Notes: generated by a model from the sequence alone, not told the origin. 23,775 nt of DNA from an uncultured bacterium (GCA_903959355.1 CAJBWJ010000045.1:1-23775), one strand, 5' to 3'; counted from the first letter of the stretch, positions 1-9,309 are shown. Numbers and translations are program-made.

Positions 1-554
1 CTATTTTTGGTTTTTTTATTCTCAAAGAAAAATTAACCCTTCTCAAATTAATCGCTTTAATTATTGGTTTTTTGGGAGCAGCTTTAATTGCCGTTAAGAA
101 TTTTCATTCTTTAAGTGCGATCGGTGCAGGTGAAATTGCAGCTCTTGTTTCCACCTTCTTCTATTCAGGGAGCTACATCGCCAGAAAATTTATATCCAAG
201 TCAATGAATAATGAGGAAATTGCAGTTCTTGGCTCATTATTAACGGGCATTTTCGCTTTATTAGTTTCACTGTTTTTGGGTAATCAAATTAGTAACTTTT
301 ATACTTTGGATTGGAGTTTGGCAATTGTTGCTATTGCCGCAGGCTTGAACTTTATTTTCATTGGCACTCTCAATAATTATGGTTTTGAACATGTCGAAGC
401 CATTGTTGCCAACAATCTCTTGGTGCTAAGCGCACCATTTGGTTTGTTGATAGGCATTTTCATGTACAAAGAAGTACCAACCACGATGGGTTTGATCGGT
501 GGATTAATGGTAGTTTTATCTGCAGTAATGATTAATTATTTTAGTAAAAAATAA
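1..554 (+). CDS. EamA/DMT-family transporter, 3' part (5' truncated by window edge)
   Basis: The reading frame is open from base 3, so the gene starts upstream of the window; an internal TTG at 72 is not a credible start. About 183 residues are visible, nearly all hydrophobic. They comprise the last helix of one repeat (about residues 15-35 of the visible part), then a second repeat beginning near the GEIAALVSTFFYSGSYIARKF segment, with about five membrane spans and a short basic C-terminus. This layout of duplicated five-helix units is typical of EamA (drug/metabolite transporter superfamily) permeases, which act in the inner membrane. The substrate cannot be read from the sequence. The gene ends in TAA, followed by about 155 AT-rich bases before the next gene with no clear terminator. 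Confidence 0.7.
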   Translation, partial: IFGFFILKEKLTLLKLIALIIGFLGAALIAVKNFHSLSAIGAGEIAALVSTFFYSGSYIARKFISKSMNNEEIAVLGSLLTGIFALLVSLFLGNQISNFYTLDWSLAIVAIAAGLNFIFIGTLNNYGFEHVEAIVANNLLVLSAPFGLLIGIFMYKEVPTTMGLIGGLMVVLSAVMINYFSKK

Positions 555-709
555 TTAATCAAACCAATATTATAGCTACTACTGCGACGGACAGGATAAT
601 TTTATTCATATATTTTAAGCAAAACATTATTTTCATAGGTTTACTATTGTAACTAGTATCTAAATTTAGAAGTTTGCTCATATTCACATCCTAGTGCTGC
701 AATCTTTTT

Positions 710-1720
710 ATGATTGAAACACTAAATCCAGAAAAAGATCTTGAAGTCGGCGGGAAACAATTAAAAGATTTTATTGATAATATTTCGCCAAGATATTTCA
801 GAGAAGAAATTACTCTTCCAGGTGAAGTGATGGAGCGTACCACAGATGTGATGTCGGCTACTGGTAAGAAAGAATTTGAGTCTTATTCTTTCTTCAATGC
901 TATGAAAAAAGAAAGAGCAGGTGTTGCTACTATTGTGATTGATTGTAGTAAGCTTGTTCCACAACAAAAGTTTGCAGAATTAACTCAAGGTGCCAAAGAA
1001 ATTGATGAAGATAGAATTGGGCATTATGAATTCTATGCCGAAAGAGCCTATTCGCTTGCGGTAACTATTGAAGTTTTTAACCAGATGATTAAGTATGCTG
1101 AATCTAAACCACGCCTTCGTCCAGAAGACAGACAGTTTCTTGGGTCAATAGCAGGACTTAAAAAAAGATTTTCTGAATATGGCCAAGTTAGTGCTGATGT
1201 AGCCGGAGATACTCGTTCATATATTTGTGAAAGTTTAGAAAGCTTTGCAAAGTATTTTGGTTTGCAAAAATTTGTTTTGCTTTTATCCAACACTCAGGCA
1301 ATCCCTCCATATGTTAAGAAAGACTTAATGCATATGTTTTACAGAGGTCATGGTGAGAATGATACTAGTGTCATGTTTCTAGCCAAAGAAAAAACTCCAA
1401 AAGATGTTGATGAGAAAGTTGCTGAATTACATGAGAGATTAGGTAAGGGTATAAATTCTCAATATCGTAAGGCTTCAGATGATTTAATGAAAGCACTTGG
1501 AACCTATCAGATGGTAAGAAAATTAAAGCAGGAATTCGAAGACTTTAAAATTGTTGAAGATGAGGATCGTGCTGTAAAAGCAGAAAAGGAAAATGTTTTA
1601 CGCAATTTAATTGGTATTATCAAAGGTCAAAATCACAACTTTTTTGATCTACATGAAGAATTTCATACTTTTACCGATGAGGAAATAAAAGTAATTCAGC
1701 AGAGAATTTTTACGCCTTAA
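710..1720 (+). CDS. hypothetical soluble protein, 336 aa
   Basis: I do not recognise this family. The protein is hydrophilic, has no signal peptide or membrane span, and looks largely alpha-helical with charged stretches, especially residues 225-310, which could form coiled coil. The single-frame ORF uses codons like its neighbours, which supports a real gene. The ATG at 710 has no Shine-Dalgarno sequence, and no convincing -35/-10 pair was found in the 155 nt upstream, so the start is the least certain part. It lies between a transporter fragment and an ABC-F gene with non-overlapping gaps on both sides, so it is probably transcribed alone. No catalytic motif is evident. Confidence 0.75.
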   Translation: MIETLNPEKDLEVGGKQLKDFIDNISPRYFREEITLPGEVMERTTDVMSATGKKEFESYSFFNAMKKERAGVATIVIDCSKLVPQQKFAELTQGAKEIDEDRIGHYEFYAERAYSLAVTIEVFNQMIKYAESKPRLRPEDRQFLGSIAGLKKRFSEYGQVSADVAGDTRSYICESLESFAKYFGLQKFVLLLSNTQAIPPYVKKDLMHMFYRGHGENDTSVMFLAKEKTPKDVDEKVAELHERLGKGINSQYRKASDDLMKALGTYQMVRKLKQEFEDFKIVEDEDRAVKAEKENVLRNLIGIIKGQNHNFFDLHEEFHTFTDEEIKVIQQRIFTP

Positions 1721-1788
1721 TTTAAAATTATTCTAAAGTTTAATAAATTCAGCAATCATCTGAACCTGCATGATAAGCCATCTTAAGG

Positions 1789-1794
1789 TATAAT
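1789..1794 (+). promoter_or_regulatory. -10 box upstream of the ABC-F gene
   Basis: A perfect TATAAT lies 30 nt before the ABC-F start codon. No good -35 hexamer is found at 16-19 bp spacing (the 17-bp position reads CTGCAT), so this is a half-supported promoter. Confidence 0.4.
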
Positions 1795-1824
1795 TCACAC
1801 CTTGCTATTTTTGCAAAAAAAATT

Positions 1825-3288
1825 ATGGCTAACCAAGAAACAATTATTAGATTTGAAAAAGTTTCCTTCAATTTTTCGCATGACAAGGCGATTCTAGATG
1901 AAGTAAGTTTTACTGTCAGAAGAGGTATGAAGATAGCTCTCATGGGTCAGAATGGTGCTGGAAAAAGCACTATTTTCAAATTGCTTACCAAATCACTTCA
2001 ACCAGATTCTGGTGAAATTTTTGTTGATAGAAACATGACTGTTGCAACAGCTTTTCAGGTTATTTCTCCAGCCGATATGTCTTTGACGGTTTTGGAATAT
2101 TTCAAAAAACATTCTCATCTTGAAGAGCATGAACTCAAACGTCGCATGGCTTCAGTTCTTAATGCTGTTAATTTACATGCTCCAGAAGATAAAGTTGTTA
2201 AAGATTTCTCTGGTGGACAGCAAGCTCGTTTGCTTTTGGCAGCCGCTCTTATTCAAAATCCAGACTTATTGCTTTTAGATGAGCCTACCAATAATCTTGA
2301 TCCAGCCGGTATTGCTCATTTAACTGCTTTTCTAATGATGTATCCAAAGAGTGTTCTGGTTATTTCTCACGATGCTTTATTTCTTAACGCTTTTACCGAA
2401 GGTGTTTTGTATTTAGATAGCTTCACTCAAAAAGTTGAACAATATTCTGGTAATTATAGCGATGTGGTTGAGGAAATTGCCATTCGTATCGAAAAAGAAA
2501 ATCGTTCTAATGCTCAAAAAGCTCGTGATATTCAAGAAAATAAAGAAAAAGCCAACTTCTTTGCTCACAAGGGTGGCAAAATGCGTAATGTAGCCAAGAA
2601 AATGCGAGAAAAAATTGAAGTCTTGGAAAGTGAAAAAGTTGATGTTCGCAAAGAAGATAAAACTATTCGTCCATTTGAGATTCCGGTTCAATCAAATTTT
2701 CCTAATGATTTATTCAAAATTTCTTCTTTTACTGCCATGATTAATCACAAACAGGTGACCAAATCAGCTGATATTATTTTGATGAAAAAACGTCATCTGC
2801 AAATTGTTGGCCCGAATGGTATTGGTAAAAGTACTTTAATAGAATCAATGGCCAATGGTACTCAGCCAGGCTTGATTTTACCAGCTAGTTTGCGAGTTGG
2901 TTACTATCGTCAAGATTTTTCTACCCTAGATTTTTCTCAAACAGTTTACCAGTCTCTCTTAGAAGCTATGATCAATTCCAATGAAGGCATGAGTGAAGAA
3001 CACTTACGTTCTGTTGCTGCAGGATTTTTATTGAATTCAAGTCTGATGAAATCTGAGATTGGTAGTTTATCTGAGGGACAAAAGGGCTTAGTAGCCTTTG
3101 CTCGTTTAGTTTTATTGAAGCCTGGCTTATTAATTCTAGATGAACCAACCAATCACATTAATTTTCGCCATCTGCCAGTAATTGCTAAAGCGCTAGATTC
3201 TTACGAAGGCGCCATGATTTTGGTGTCACACGTACCTGAATTTGTTGAGCAGATTCACATTGATGACATTCTAGATTTAGAAAGATAA
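1825..3288 (+). CDS. ABC-F family ATP-binding protein (ribosome-associated type)
   Basis: Two ABC ATPase domains sit on one soluble chain without membrane spans, the ABC-F arrangement; characterised members bind the ribosomal E site and act in translation or antibiotic protection. Domain 1 has Walker A GQNGAGKST (residues 41-49), signature SGGQ (129-132) and Walker B with D152/E153. A charged helical linker (about 210-290) follows. Domain 2 has Walker A GPNGIGKST (329-337), a variant signature SEGQ (416-419) and Walker B D439/E440. At 487 residues it is shorter than most ABC-F proteins (roughly 520-650). The second domain reads DEPTNHINF where the usual text is DEPTNHLD, so the D-loop aspartate is missing. 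No Shine-Dalgarno precedes the ATG. It ends at a weak AT-rich terminator. Subfamily not assigned. Confidence 0.92.
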   Translation: MANQETIIRFEKVSFNFSHDKAILDEVSFTVRRGMKIALMGQNGAGKSTIFKLLTKSLQPDSGEIFVDRNMTVATAFQVISPADMSLTVLEYFKKHSHLEEHELKRRMASVLNAVNLHAPEDKVVKDFSGGQQARLLLAAALIQNPDLLLLDEPTNNLDPAGIAHLTAFLMMYPKSVLVISHDALFLNAFTEGVLYLDSFTQKVEQYSGNYSDVVEEIAIRIEKENRSNAQKARDIQENKEKANFFAHKGGKMRNVAKKMREKIEVLESEKVDVRKEDKTIRPFEIPVQSNFPNDLFKISSFTAMINHKQVTKSADIILMKKRHLQIVGPNGIGKSTLIESMANGTQPGLILPASLRVGYYRQDFSTLDFSQTVYQSLLEAMINSNEGMSEEHLRSVAAGFLLNSSLMKSEIGSLSEGQKGLVAFARLVLLKPGLLILDEPTNHINFRHLPVIAKALDSYEGAMILVSHVPEFVEQIHIDDILDLER

Positions 3289-3300
3289 ATCTTCTTTTTT
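3273..3300 (+). terminator. weak intrinsic terminator after ABC-F gene
   Basis: AGATTTA (3273-3279) pairs with TAAATCT (3286-3292) around a six-base loop, followed by TCTTTTTT. The stem is AT-only and includes the stop codon, so efficiency is doubtful. Confidence 0.45.
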
Positions 3301-3326
3301 AAATTTTTCTTTACAGTAATATCTGT

Positions 3327-3355
3327 TTGACAGGTAAATTAATTTTCGTCACAAT
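3327..3355 (+). promoter_or_regulatory. promoter of the sensor / pilus operon
   Basis: A perfect -35 TTGACA (3327-3332), a 17-bp spacer and a -10 CACAAT (3350-3355, 4 of 6 matches). Transcription would begin about 3362, only a few bases before ATG 3366. This makes the in-frame TTG at 3327 part of the promoter, not a start codon. Confidence 0.6.
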
Positions 3356-3365
3356 GAGGGAGTTA

Positions 3366-4667
3366 ATGTTAAAGATAAAATCTCTCACGAGTCGCTCTCT
3401 AGTGACAAAAATTATATTACCAATGGTCTTGGTTATTCTTTTTTTTGGTGGAATAACAGCCTTTTTAGTTTCTAAGTTGATGTATAGTCAACTTTTACAA
3501 AAAGAACAGAATCAGTTGACCGGACTCACTCTAGAGCAAGCGCATGAAACATCGATCATTTTAAGCAGAACCCATGTAATTATTGATCAGATGTCTAAAC
3601 TTCCTCAATTAACTGATTACCTAAGCGAGTCAAAAAACAAAGTTCAAGATGAAAAAATCTTAAATTTATTTACTGATTTTAAAATTAATGACACTTTTCT
3701 AGCCATATATTTACTAAATAAAGAAGGTACAGCAATTGTCTCTACAGATCCAAAATTTATTGGTCAAAATTATGATTTTCGTGACTATTTCATTCAATCA
3801 ATAAGCGGCAAACCTGGTTTTGATGTCGCAGTTGGAACTATGACGGGTGAACTTGGTTATTTTTTATCTTCACCAGTTTTAGTAGATGGAAAAGTTGCTG
3901 GAATTTTGGTAGGAAAAATGGATCCCGCAGTCTTATTAGATGTTATAAAACAAAATCAAGTGGAAGCTGTCTATGGTCATAAATTTTACAGGTACATAAC
4001 TGATAAATATGGAGTGATAATTTTCTCTGATAGAAAAGATAGGTTATACAACAGCTTGGGTACTTTACCAAAAAATCTAATAGATTTGAAAATTAAAGAA
4101 AAAAGATATGGTAATGTGTCAATCAATTCTCTTGAATATCAAGCAGAAATGGAAGCAGTTTTACAAAAAAAAATTCAGTTGCAACGTGCGTTTAAAGATG
4201 AAGACGATGAAATGGAGGAAGTTACAACTCTAGCAAAAGTGGGTGATTATCCACTTTATGTGGTCACAGAGATTGGTTTGGAACAAATTTCTAATCCAGT
4301 GCAAAGAGTTGCTTGGATAATTGGATTGATTGTTATTTATGCAGCTCTGATATCAGCAATAATTATTACATTGTCAGTTAGATTCTGGCTCAGACCTCTC
4401 AAGAAAATGCGCCAATTAGTAGCACAAATCTCTTTAGGTGATCTGAGTGAGAGAATTGATAATTTGCCAAATGATGAGCTTGGTGAATTTGGTAGAGCAT
4501 TTAATCAAATGGCAGATTCTCTAGTGGTAGCCAAAGAAAATATAGAAGAGCAAATACGAGTGAGAACTGCCGAACTAACCAAGCTTAATGGTTTTATGAT
4601 TGGTCGTGAATTAAAAATGACCGAACTAAAGAAGCAATTAAATGAGGCTAAAAATGAAAAAAATTAA
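3366..4667 (+). CDS. membrane sensor: CACHE-like extracellular domain plus HAMP, no output domain
   Basis: The 433-residue chain has an N-terminal membrane span (about 15-38), a long extracellular region resembling a double-CACHE ligand sensor (about 40-300, with the typical IYLLNKEGTAIVSTDP and FRDYFIQSISG segments), a second span (about 315-340), a HAMP domain (about 340-395, ending in LPNDELGEFGRAFNQM) and a helical tail to the end. No kinase, methyl-accepting or cyclase domain follows, so signal output must pass through another protein, most simply the histidine kinase encoded next. ATG 3366 is chosen because the earlier in-frame TTG is the -35 hexamer and GAGGG lies just before 3366; ATG 3354 is the alternative. 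The gene overlaps the kinase start by 14 nt, implying translational coupling. Confidence 0.8.
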   Translation: MLKIKSLTSRSLVTKIILPMVLVILFFGGITAFLVSKLMYSQLLQKEQNQLTGLTLEQAHETSIILSRTHVIIDQMSKLPQLTDYLSESKNKVQDEKILNLFTDFKINDTFLAIYLLNKEGTAIVSTDPKFIGQNYDFRDYFIQSISGKPGFDVAVGTMTGELGYFLSSPVLVDGKVAGILVGKMDPAVLLDVIKQNQVEAVYGHKFYRYITDKYGVIIFSDRKDRLYNSLGTLPKNLIDLKIKEKRYGNVSINSLEYQAEMEAVLQKKIQLQRAFKDEDDEMEEVTTLAKVGDYPLYVVTEIGLEQISNPVQRVAWIIGLIVIYAALISAIIITLSVRFWLRPLKKMRQLVAQISLGDLSERIDNLPNDELGEFGRAFNQMADSLVVAKENIEEQIRVRTAELTKLNGFMIGRELKMTELKKQLNEAKNEKN

Positions 4668-6876
4668 ATCTCCATTTTTGCTAATTTCTGGAATTTTATT
4701 TTTTATTATTCTAGCTATTTTTTTTAATTATCAAGTTTTTAAGTGGATTCAAAATGGTGAGATTCAAAATTGGCAATTGTTTTCTCAGAATGTTGTCGCC
4801 GGTCTCAATCCAGGCAGAGTGGCTGAAATGCAAGGTAAGCCAAGTGACAAAAATTTAGAAAATTACACCTATTTAAGAAACCAATTAATTAGAACGATGG
4901 ACATTGGTGAGAAGAAAAAAATTAAATGGGTTTATTTAATGACCGTCAAAGATGACAAAATTTTGTTTACTGTCGATTCTATTCCAGATGGAGAATTCGG
5001 TCATTCTGAACCAGGAGATGAATATATAAATTATCCAAAAGAAATCTTAGAGTCTCATAACAAAAAAGAAATTAAAGTTGCCAATTCTTATAGTGATGAG
5101 TGGGGTAGTTTTTTCTCAGTATTTACTCCGATATCAGACTGGAATACTAGCGAAGTTATTGGAATACTTGGTGTGGATATAGCTAGGTTGGATTATAACT
5201 ATGCTATCGTCCAAAAAATGCTTTGGTCATTAATTATTACAGTTTTTATTTTTTTCTTATTATTGTTATTCATCAAACAATTTAAAAATCAGATAACTCT
5301 CAAAGAAAATGATGCTCTTTTTAAAATAATTACAGAAGGTTCGCTGGATAGCATTGTGATTACTAATAAGTTGGGAAAAATTGTACTCTGGAATAAAGCT
5401 GCTGAAGAGATGTTTGCTTTTACAAAAAAAGAAGCTTTGGATAATGAGCTTCTCAACATGATTGTTCCTCAAGATGAATCAAATGATATAAAAGTCAAAA
5501 AACTGCTCGATTTATTTCAGGTTGGAAAAAGTCTAAATAAAAATGAAATTATTGAATTTAAAGTTAATGACAAGAATAAAAAAGAATTTGATGCTGAAAT
5601 ATCAATTTCTGCAGTTAAGCTAAATTCGGAATGGCACGTTATTAGCGTAATTCGTGACATTAGTGAAAAAAAGAAAAAAAATGACGAATTGTTAATAAAA
5701 AATAAAGAAATTGCAGACCAAAGTAAAGCAATTTTGAATATTCTAGATGATGTGAATGAGGAAAAAGAAAACGCAAAAAAACATGCCGATGAATTAAGAA
5801 AATTTGAAGCTGCCGTCAATCAATCAAATGAAATGATGGTATTTTCTGACAAGGAAGGAATTATTCTTTGGGGTAATCCTGCTGTTGAAAAAATGACTGG
5901 CTTTTCACTTGATGAATTTTTAGGTAAAAAAGCAGGCTTATTATGGGGAAGATTGATGACTCAAGAGTGGTATGCCAAACTTTGGCATAGAATAAAAATT
6001 GAAAAGAAAATTTTTGTAGATACGATTACCAATCATAGAAAAAATGGTGAAAAATTCATATCCAATATAACAATTTATCCATTGCCTGATAATAATGGAG
6101 AATCTAATATTTTTGTGTCCACTCAAAGAGATGTTACTAAGGAAATTGAAGTTGATCGTATGAAAACTGACTTTATTTCTTTAGCATCTCATCAGTTACG
6201 TACTCCTCTATCTGGAATTAAATGGTTCCTAGAAATGCTTTTAGAAGGAGATATGGGCAAACTTAATAAAGAGCAACAAGATGCTATAGAAAATATTGAT
6301 AAATCAAATGAAAGAATGATTGCTCTAGTTAGTGCATTGCTTAATATTTCTAGAATTGAATCTGGACGCATCATAATTGAATCCGCATCTGTCAATTTGT
6401 TATCCTTAGCTCAATCAGTGGTTGATGAGCTAAAGATTAAATTTGAAAATAAAAAACAAAAATTAATTTTAAGTGTAGATAAGAATTTACCAGATATTAA
6501 TTTGGATCAAAAATTAATCAGACAAGTATTTTTAAATTTACTCACTAATGCTAATAAATACACTCCAGAAAATGGCGAAATAATTATATTTATTTCCAAG
6601 AAAGAAGAAGAAGTTTTAGTCCAGGTTTCAGATGATGGTTCTGGTATTCCAGAACAAGAACAAAGAAAAATATTTGAAAAGTTTTTCCGTGCTACTAACG
6701 CTTTAAAACAAGAAACTGATGGTACTGGTCTTGGTTTATATCTAGTCAAAGCGATAGTCGAGTCATCCGAAGGAAAAATTTGGTTTAAGAGTAAAGTAGA
6801 TTCTGGTACTAGTTTTTGGTTCACCTTACCTCTTAAAGGAGTTAAAGCAAAAAAAGGTGAAGTATCTATAGAATAA
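4654..6876 (+). CDS. membrane-bound PAS-PAS sensor histidine kinase
   Basis: The 740-residue chain has a membrane span near residues 8-25, an extracellular sensor segment (about 30-185), a second span (about 190-210), PAS 1 (about 218-345), a coiled-coil linker rich in K and E (about 345-380), PAS 2 with PAC (about 380-496), a HisKA dimerisation domain with phospho-acceptor H513 in SHQLRTPL, and a HATPase_c domain with an N box NLLTNANKY (about 628-636), SDDGSGIPE, and G box GTGLGL (690-695). All residues needed for autophosphorylation appear present. ATG 4654 is preferred over the overlapping ATG 4642 because GAGG sits six bases before it. It is followed 24 nt later by two receiver genes, its probable partners. 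The cognate ligand is unknown. Confidence 0.93.
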   Translation: MKKIKSPFLLISGILFFIILAIFFNYQVFKWIQNGEIQNWQLFSQNVVAGLNPGRVAEMQGKPSDKNLENYTYLRNQLIRTMDIGEKKKIKWVYLMTVKDDKILFTVDSIPDGEFGHSEPGDEYINYPKEILESHNKKEIKVANSYSDEWGSFFSVFTPISDWNTSEVIGILGVDIARLDYNYAIVQKMLWSLIITVFIFFLLLLFIKQFKNQITLKENDALFKIITEGSLDSIVITNKLGKIVLWNKAAEEMFAFTKKEALDNELLNMIVPQDESNDIKVKKLLDLFQVGKSLNKNEIIEFKVNDKNKKEFDAEISISAVKLNSEWHVISVIRDISEKKKKNDELLIKNKEIADQSKAILNILDDVNEEKENAKKHADELRKFEAAVNQSNEMMVFSDKEGIILWGNPAVEKMTGFSLDEFLGKKAGLLWGRLMTQEWYAKLWHRIKIEKKIFVDTITNHRKNGEKFISNITIYPLPDNNGESNIFVSTQRDVTKEIEVDRMKTDFISLASHQLRTPLSGIKWFLEMLLEGDMGKLNKEQQDAIENIDKSNERMIALVSALLNISRIESGRIIIESASVNLLSLAQSVVDELKIKFENKKQKLILSVDKNLPDINLDQKLIRQVFLNLLTNANKYTPENGEIIIFISKKEEEVLVQVSDDGSGIPEQEQRKIFEKFFRATNALKQETDGTGLGLYLVKAIVESSEGKIWFKSKVDSGTSFWFTLPLKGVKAKKGEVSIE

Positions 6877-6900
6877 CTATTTAATAAAGGAAATATCCGT

Positions 6901-7293
6901 ATGGAGGAAAAAAAATATACAGTTATGGTTGTGGAAGATGAAGCTTTGCTTTTACAAGCAATTAATCTTAAATTCAAAAAAGTAAGTATAAATGTCATAT
7001 CTTGTGCAACTGGCGAACAAGCTTTTAAATATCTAGAAGATTTGGAAAAATTACCAGACGCGATATGGCTAGATTATTATCTAACTGATATGGATGGTTT
7101 AGATTTCATTCAAAAATTAAAAACACATGAAGATTGGCTTAAAATACCAGTTATAGTTGTGTCTAATTCAGCAAGTGACGAGAAAACAAAAAACATGTTG
7201 GCTCTTGGAATTAAAAAATATATTATAAAAGCAGACTACCGATTAGAAGAAATTGTGGATATACTGGAGACAGTTATAAAGGAAAATTTATGA
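6901..7293 (+). CDS. stand-alone response regulator receiver
   Basis: The 130-residue protein is a single CheY-like receiver with no DNA-binding domain. Acidic pair E12/D13, phospho-acceptor D58 in AIWLDYYL, and the conserved lysine in IIKAD are visible. An AAAGGA ribosome binding site lies before ATG 6901. It is separated from the histidine kinase by 24 nt and its stop overlaps the next receiver gene (ATGA at 7290-7293). Without an output domain it must act by protein contact, either as a phosphate sink, a relay, or by touching the pilus motor as PilG/PilH-type receivers do. Which of these applies is inference. Confidence 0.9.
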   Translation: MEEKKYTVMVVEDEALLLQAINLKFKKVSINVISCATGEQAFKYLEDLEKLPDAIWLDYYLTDMDGLDFIQKLKTHEDWLKIPVIVVSNSASDEKTKNMLALGIKKYIIKADYRLEEIVDILETVIKENL

Positions 7294-7643
7294 AAAAAGT
7301 TTTAGTAGTTGAAGATGATCAGTTTTTAGCCAATGCTTATCGTATTAAATTTGAAAAAGCCAATCTTGACGTCAAAATTTCTATGGATGGTGAAGAGGCG
7401 CTTGAAGTGATTAAGACTTTTAAGCCAGATGTAATTTTATTGGATTTGGTGATGCCAAAAATGGATGGTTTCGCAGTTTTGGAAAAACTAAAAAGCGATA
7501 TTTCAACTAAAGATATTAAAGTTGTTGTAGCTTCAAATTTGGGACAAAGTGAAGATGTAGCTCGCGCTATAAAATTAGGAGCAAGTGGATATGTAATCAA
7601 AAGTGACATGTCTATTGCAGACATTCTAAAACTTGTAGAATGA
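7290..7643 (+). CDS. second stand-alone response regulator receiver
   Basis: The 117-residue CheY-like protein has acidic residues E8/D9/D10, phospho-acceptor D52 in VILLDLVMP, a serine in VVVASN and lysine in YVIKSD. It starts within the stop of the preceding receiver and is preceded by AAGGA, so the two are translationally coupled. It ends one base before the pilB start codon. The tandem of two receivers directly upstream of the assembly ATPase supports a role in pilus control. Its residues around the phosphorylation site match the family better than those of the first receiver, so it is the more canonical of the two. Confidence 0.91.
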   Translation: MKKVLVVEDDQFLANAYRIKFEKANLDVKISMDGEEALEVIKTFKPDVILLDLVMPKMDGFAVLEKLKSDISTKDIKVVVASNLGQSEDVARAIKLGASGYVIKSDMSIADILKLVE

Positions 7644-7644
7644 T

Positions 7645-9309
7645 ATGAATAAGAATACTGCCCTCTACGACAATTTACTTGCAATGGGTGTTTTGGATTC
7701 CAAGTTGCTTGATGATTGTAGAGATGAAGCTGAATCATCTGGTCAAGATTTAGCCGATGTTTTGGAAAATCGTGATTTAGTAAGCAATGATAATTTGGGC
7801 AGATTAACAGCTGACTATTTTCAATTATCTTTTGTTAATTTGGCAGAAATTCAATTGAAGCGTGAATTAGTGACGAAGATACCAAAAGCTTATTCACTAT
7901 CTAGAAAATGTTTGCTTATAGGAGAAGAAAAAGATGCTTTTGTAGTGGCAGTAGCTAATCCAGAAGATAAGGATTTACTTGAAGAATTAGAAGTAGCTCT
8001 TGGAAAAGTCAAATATGTCTATGCTACAGATCGAGATGTTAGGAGATCAATTCGTGTTTATGATGCTGATCCTCAAACAATGTTTGAGACCATGATGAAG
8101 AATACTCTTGATGAGGCGAAAAATGGCTTAAACGATCCGCCAATTATTAAAATTGTTGAAAAAATTCTTGTTTATGGCTATGAGCAAGGAGCCTCAGATA
8201 TTCATATTGAGCCAACAGAAGAAGCAACTCACATTAGATATAGAGTTGATGGCTTATTGGTTGATGTTCTAACTATTCCAAAAGAATTGCATGAAAAAAT
8301 CTCTACCAGAATAAAAGTCATGGCGCACATGAGAACTGATGAGCAGCACAGCGCTCAAGATGGCAAGTTAACCTTTGAAACAGATATAGAAAGAGTTGAT
8401 GTCAGAGTTTCTATCGTGCCCATTATCGAAGGTGAAAATGTTGTTTTGCGTTTGCTTTCGGCTCAGTCTAGACAATATTCTTTGCTCGATTTAGGTCTTA
8501 ACCAAACAGTTGCAAAAAAGATTGAAGAAGCGATCAAAAGTCCTCACGGAATGATTTTAGCTACTGGTCCAACTGGATCTGGTAAAACTACTTCTTTATA
8601 TGCTCTTTTGAAGAGACTCAATGTCAGAGGTGTCCACATCATGACCATTGAAGACCCAGTCGAATATGTCATCTCTGGAGTTAATCAAATTCAAGTCAAT
8701 GAAGCAAATAACTTAACATTCGCTGAAGGACTAAGGTCTATAGTTCGTCAGGATCCAAATATTATCCTAGTTGGAGAAATTCGTGATAATGAAGCAGCTG
8801 ATATTGCTGTTAATGCTGCCATGACTGGACATTTGGTTCTTTCGACAATTCACACTAATGATGCTGCTACTACTATTCCAAGACTTTTAGACATGAATGT
8901 TGAACCATTTTTGATTGCTAGTACGGTCAATGTCATTGTGGCTCAGCGTTTAGTTCGTAAGCTTTGCAATAATTGCCGTATGAGTGAGGAAGTAGAAATA
9001 AGTGAATTACAAAAAAAATGGAATAAAGAGCTAATAGCTAAACATTTCGGTAAAGATAAAGTAAGACTCTATAAATCCAAAGGTTGTGAAGTTTGTAATG
9101 GCACTGGTTATAGAGGTCGTGTAGGAATTTTTGAAGTACTCAAAATGAGTGAAGCTCTGCGAACAGCCATTGTCGAGAAGAAAGATGCTAGCGAAATAGA
9201 AAAAATAGCAATTGTTGAAGGTATGCAAACTATGTTCGAAGATGGCATTGATAAAGTTAAAAATGGTGCCACTAATTTGGAAGAAATACTTAGAGTTACT
9301 CGGGAATAA
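7645..9309 (+). CDS. pilB: type IV pilus assembly ATPase PilB (GspE family)
   Basis: The 554-residue secretion/pilus assembly ATPase works as a cytoplasmic hexamer that powers pilin polymerisation. The N-terminal domain (about 1-140) is of the MshEN/T2SSE_N type. The ATPase core has Walker A GPTGSGKT (308-315), the Asp-box segment MTIEDPVEY, a Walker B region around ILVGEIRDNEAADIA and the His-box region TGHLVLSTIHTNDA. A zinc-binding tetracysteine follows, C441/C444 and C481/C484, typical of PilB/GspE rather than the retraction ATPase PilT. The gene begins one base after the second receiver gene and is followed by pilC after one base. No pilT, pilM/N/O or prepilin peptidase gene lies in the window. 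Confidence 0.96.
   Translation: MNKNTALYDNLLAMGVLDSKLLDDCRDEAESSGQDLADVLENRDLVSNDNLGRLTADYFQLSFVNLAEIQLKRELVTKIPKAYSLSRKCLLIGEEKDAFVVAVANPEDKDLLEELEVALGKVKYVYATDRDVRRSIRVYDADPQTMFETMMKNTLDEAKNGLNDPPIIKIVEKILVYGYEQGASDIHIEPTEEATHIRYRVDGLLVDVLTIPKELHEKISTRIKVMAHMRTDEQHSAQDGKLTFETDIERVDVRVSIVPIIEGENVVLRLLSAQSRQYSLLDLGLNQTVAKKIEEAIKSPHGMILATGPTGSGKTTSLYALLKRLNVRGVHIMTIEDPVEYVISGVNQIQVNEANNLTFAEGLRSIVRQDPNIILVGEIRDNEAADIAVNAAMTGHLVLSTIHTNDAATTIPRLLDMNVEPFLIASTVNVIVAQRLVRKLCNNCRMSEEVEISELQKKWNKELIAKHFGKDKVRLYKSKGCEVCNGTGYRGRVGIFEVLKMSEALRTAIVEKKDASEIEKIAIVEGMQTMFEDGIDKVKNGATNLEEILRVTRE

Noticed and set aside
3327..3365. Upstream TTG or ATG start for the CACHE-HAMP sensor
   Set aside because: TTG 3327 coincides with a perfect -35 hexamer, and transcription is predicted to begin after ATG 3354.
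5266..6998. Several - strand ORFs opposite the histidine kinase
   Set aside because: They are Phe/Ser/Ile-rich mirror translations of Lys/Glu-rich codons on the + strand, without ribosome binding sites.
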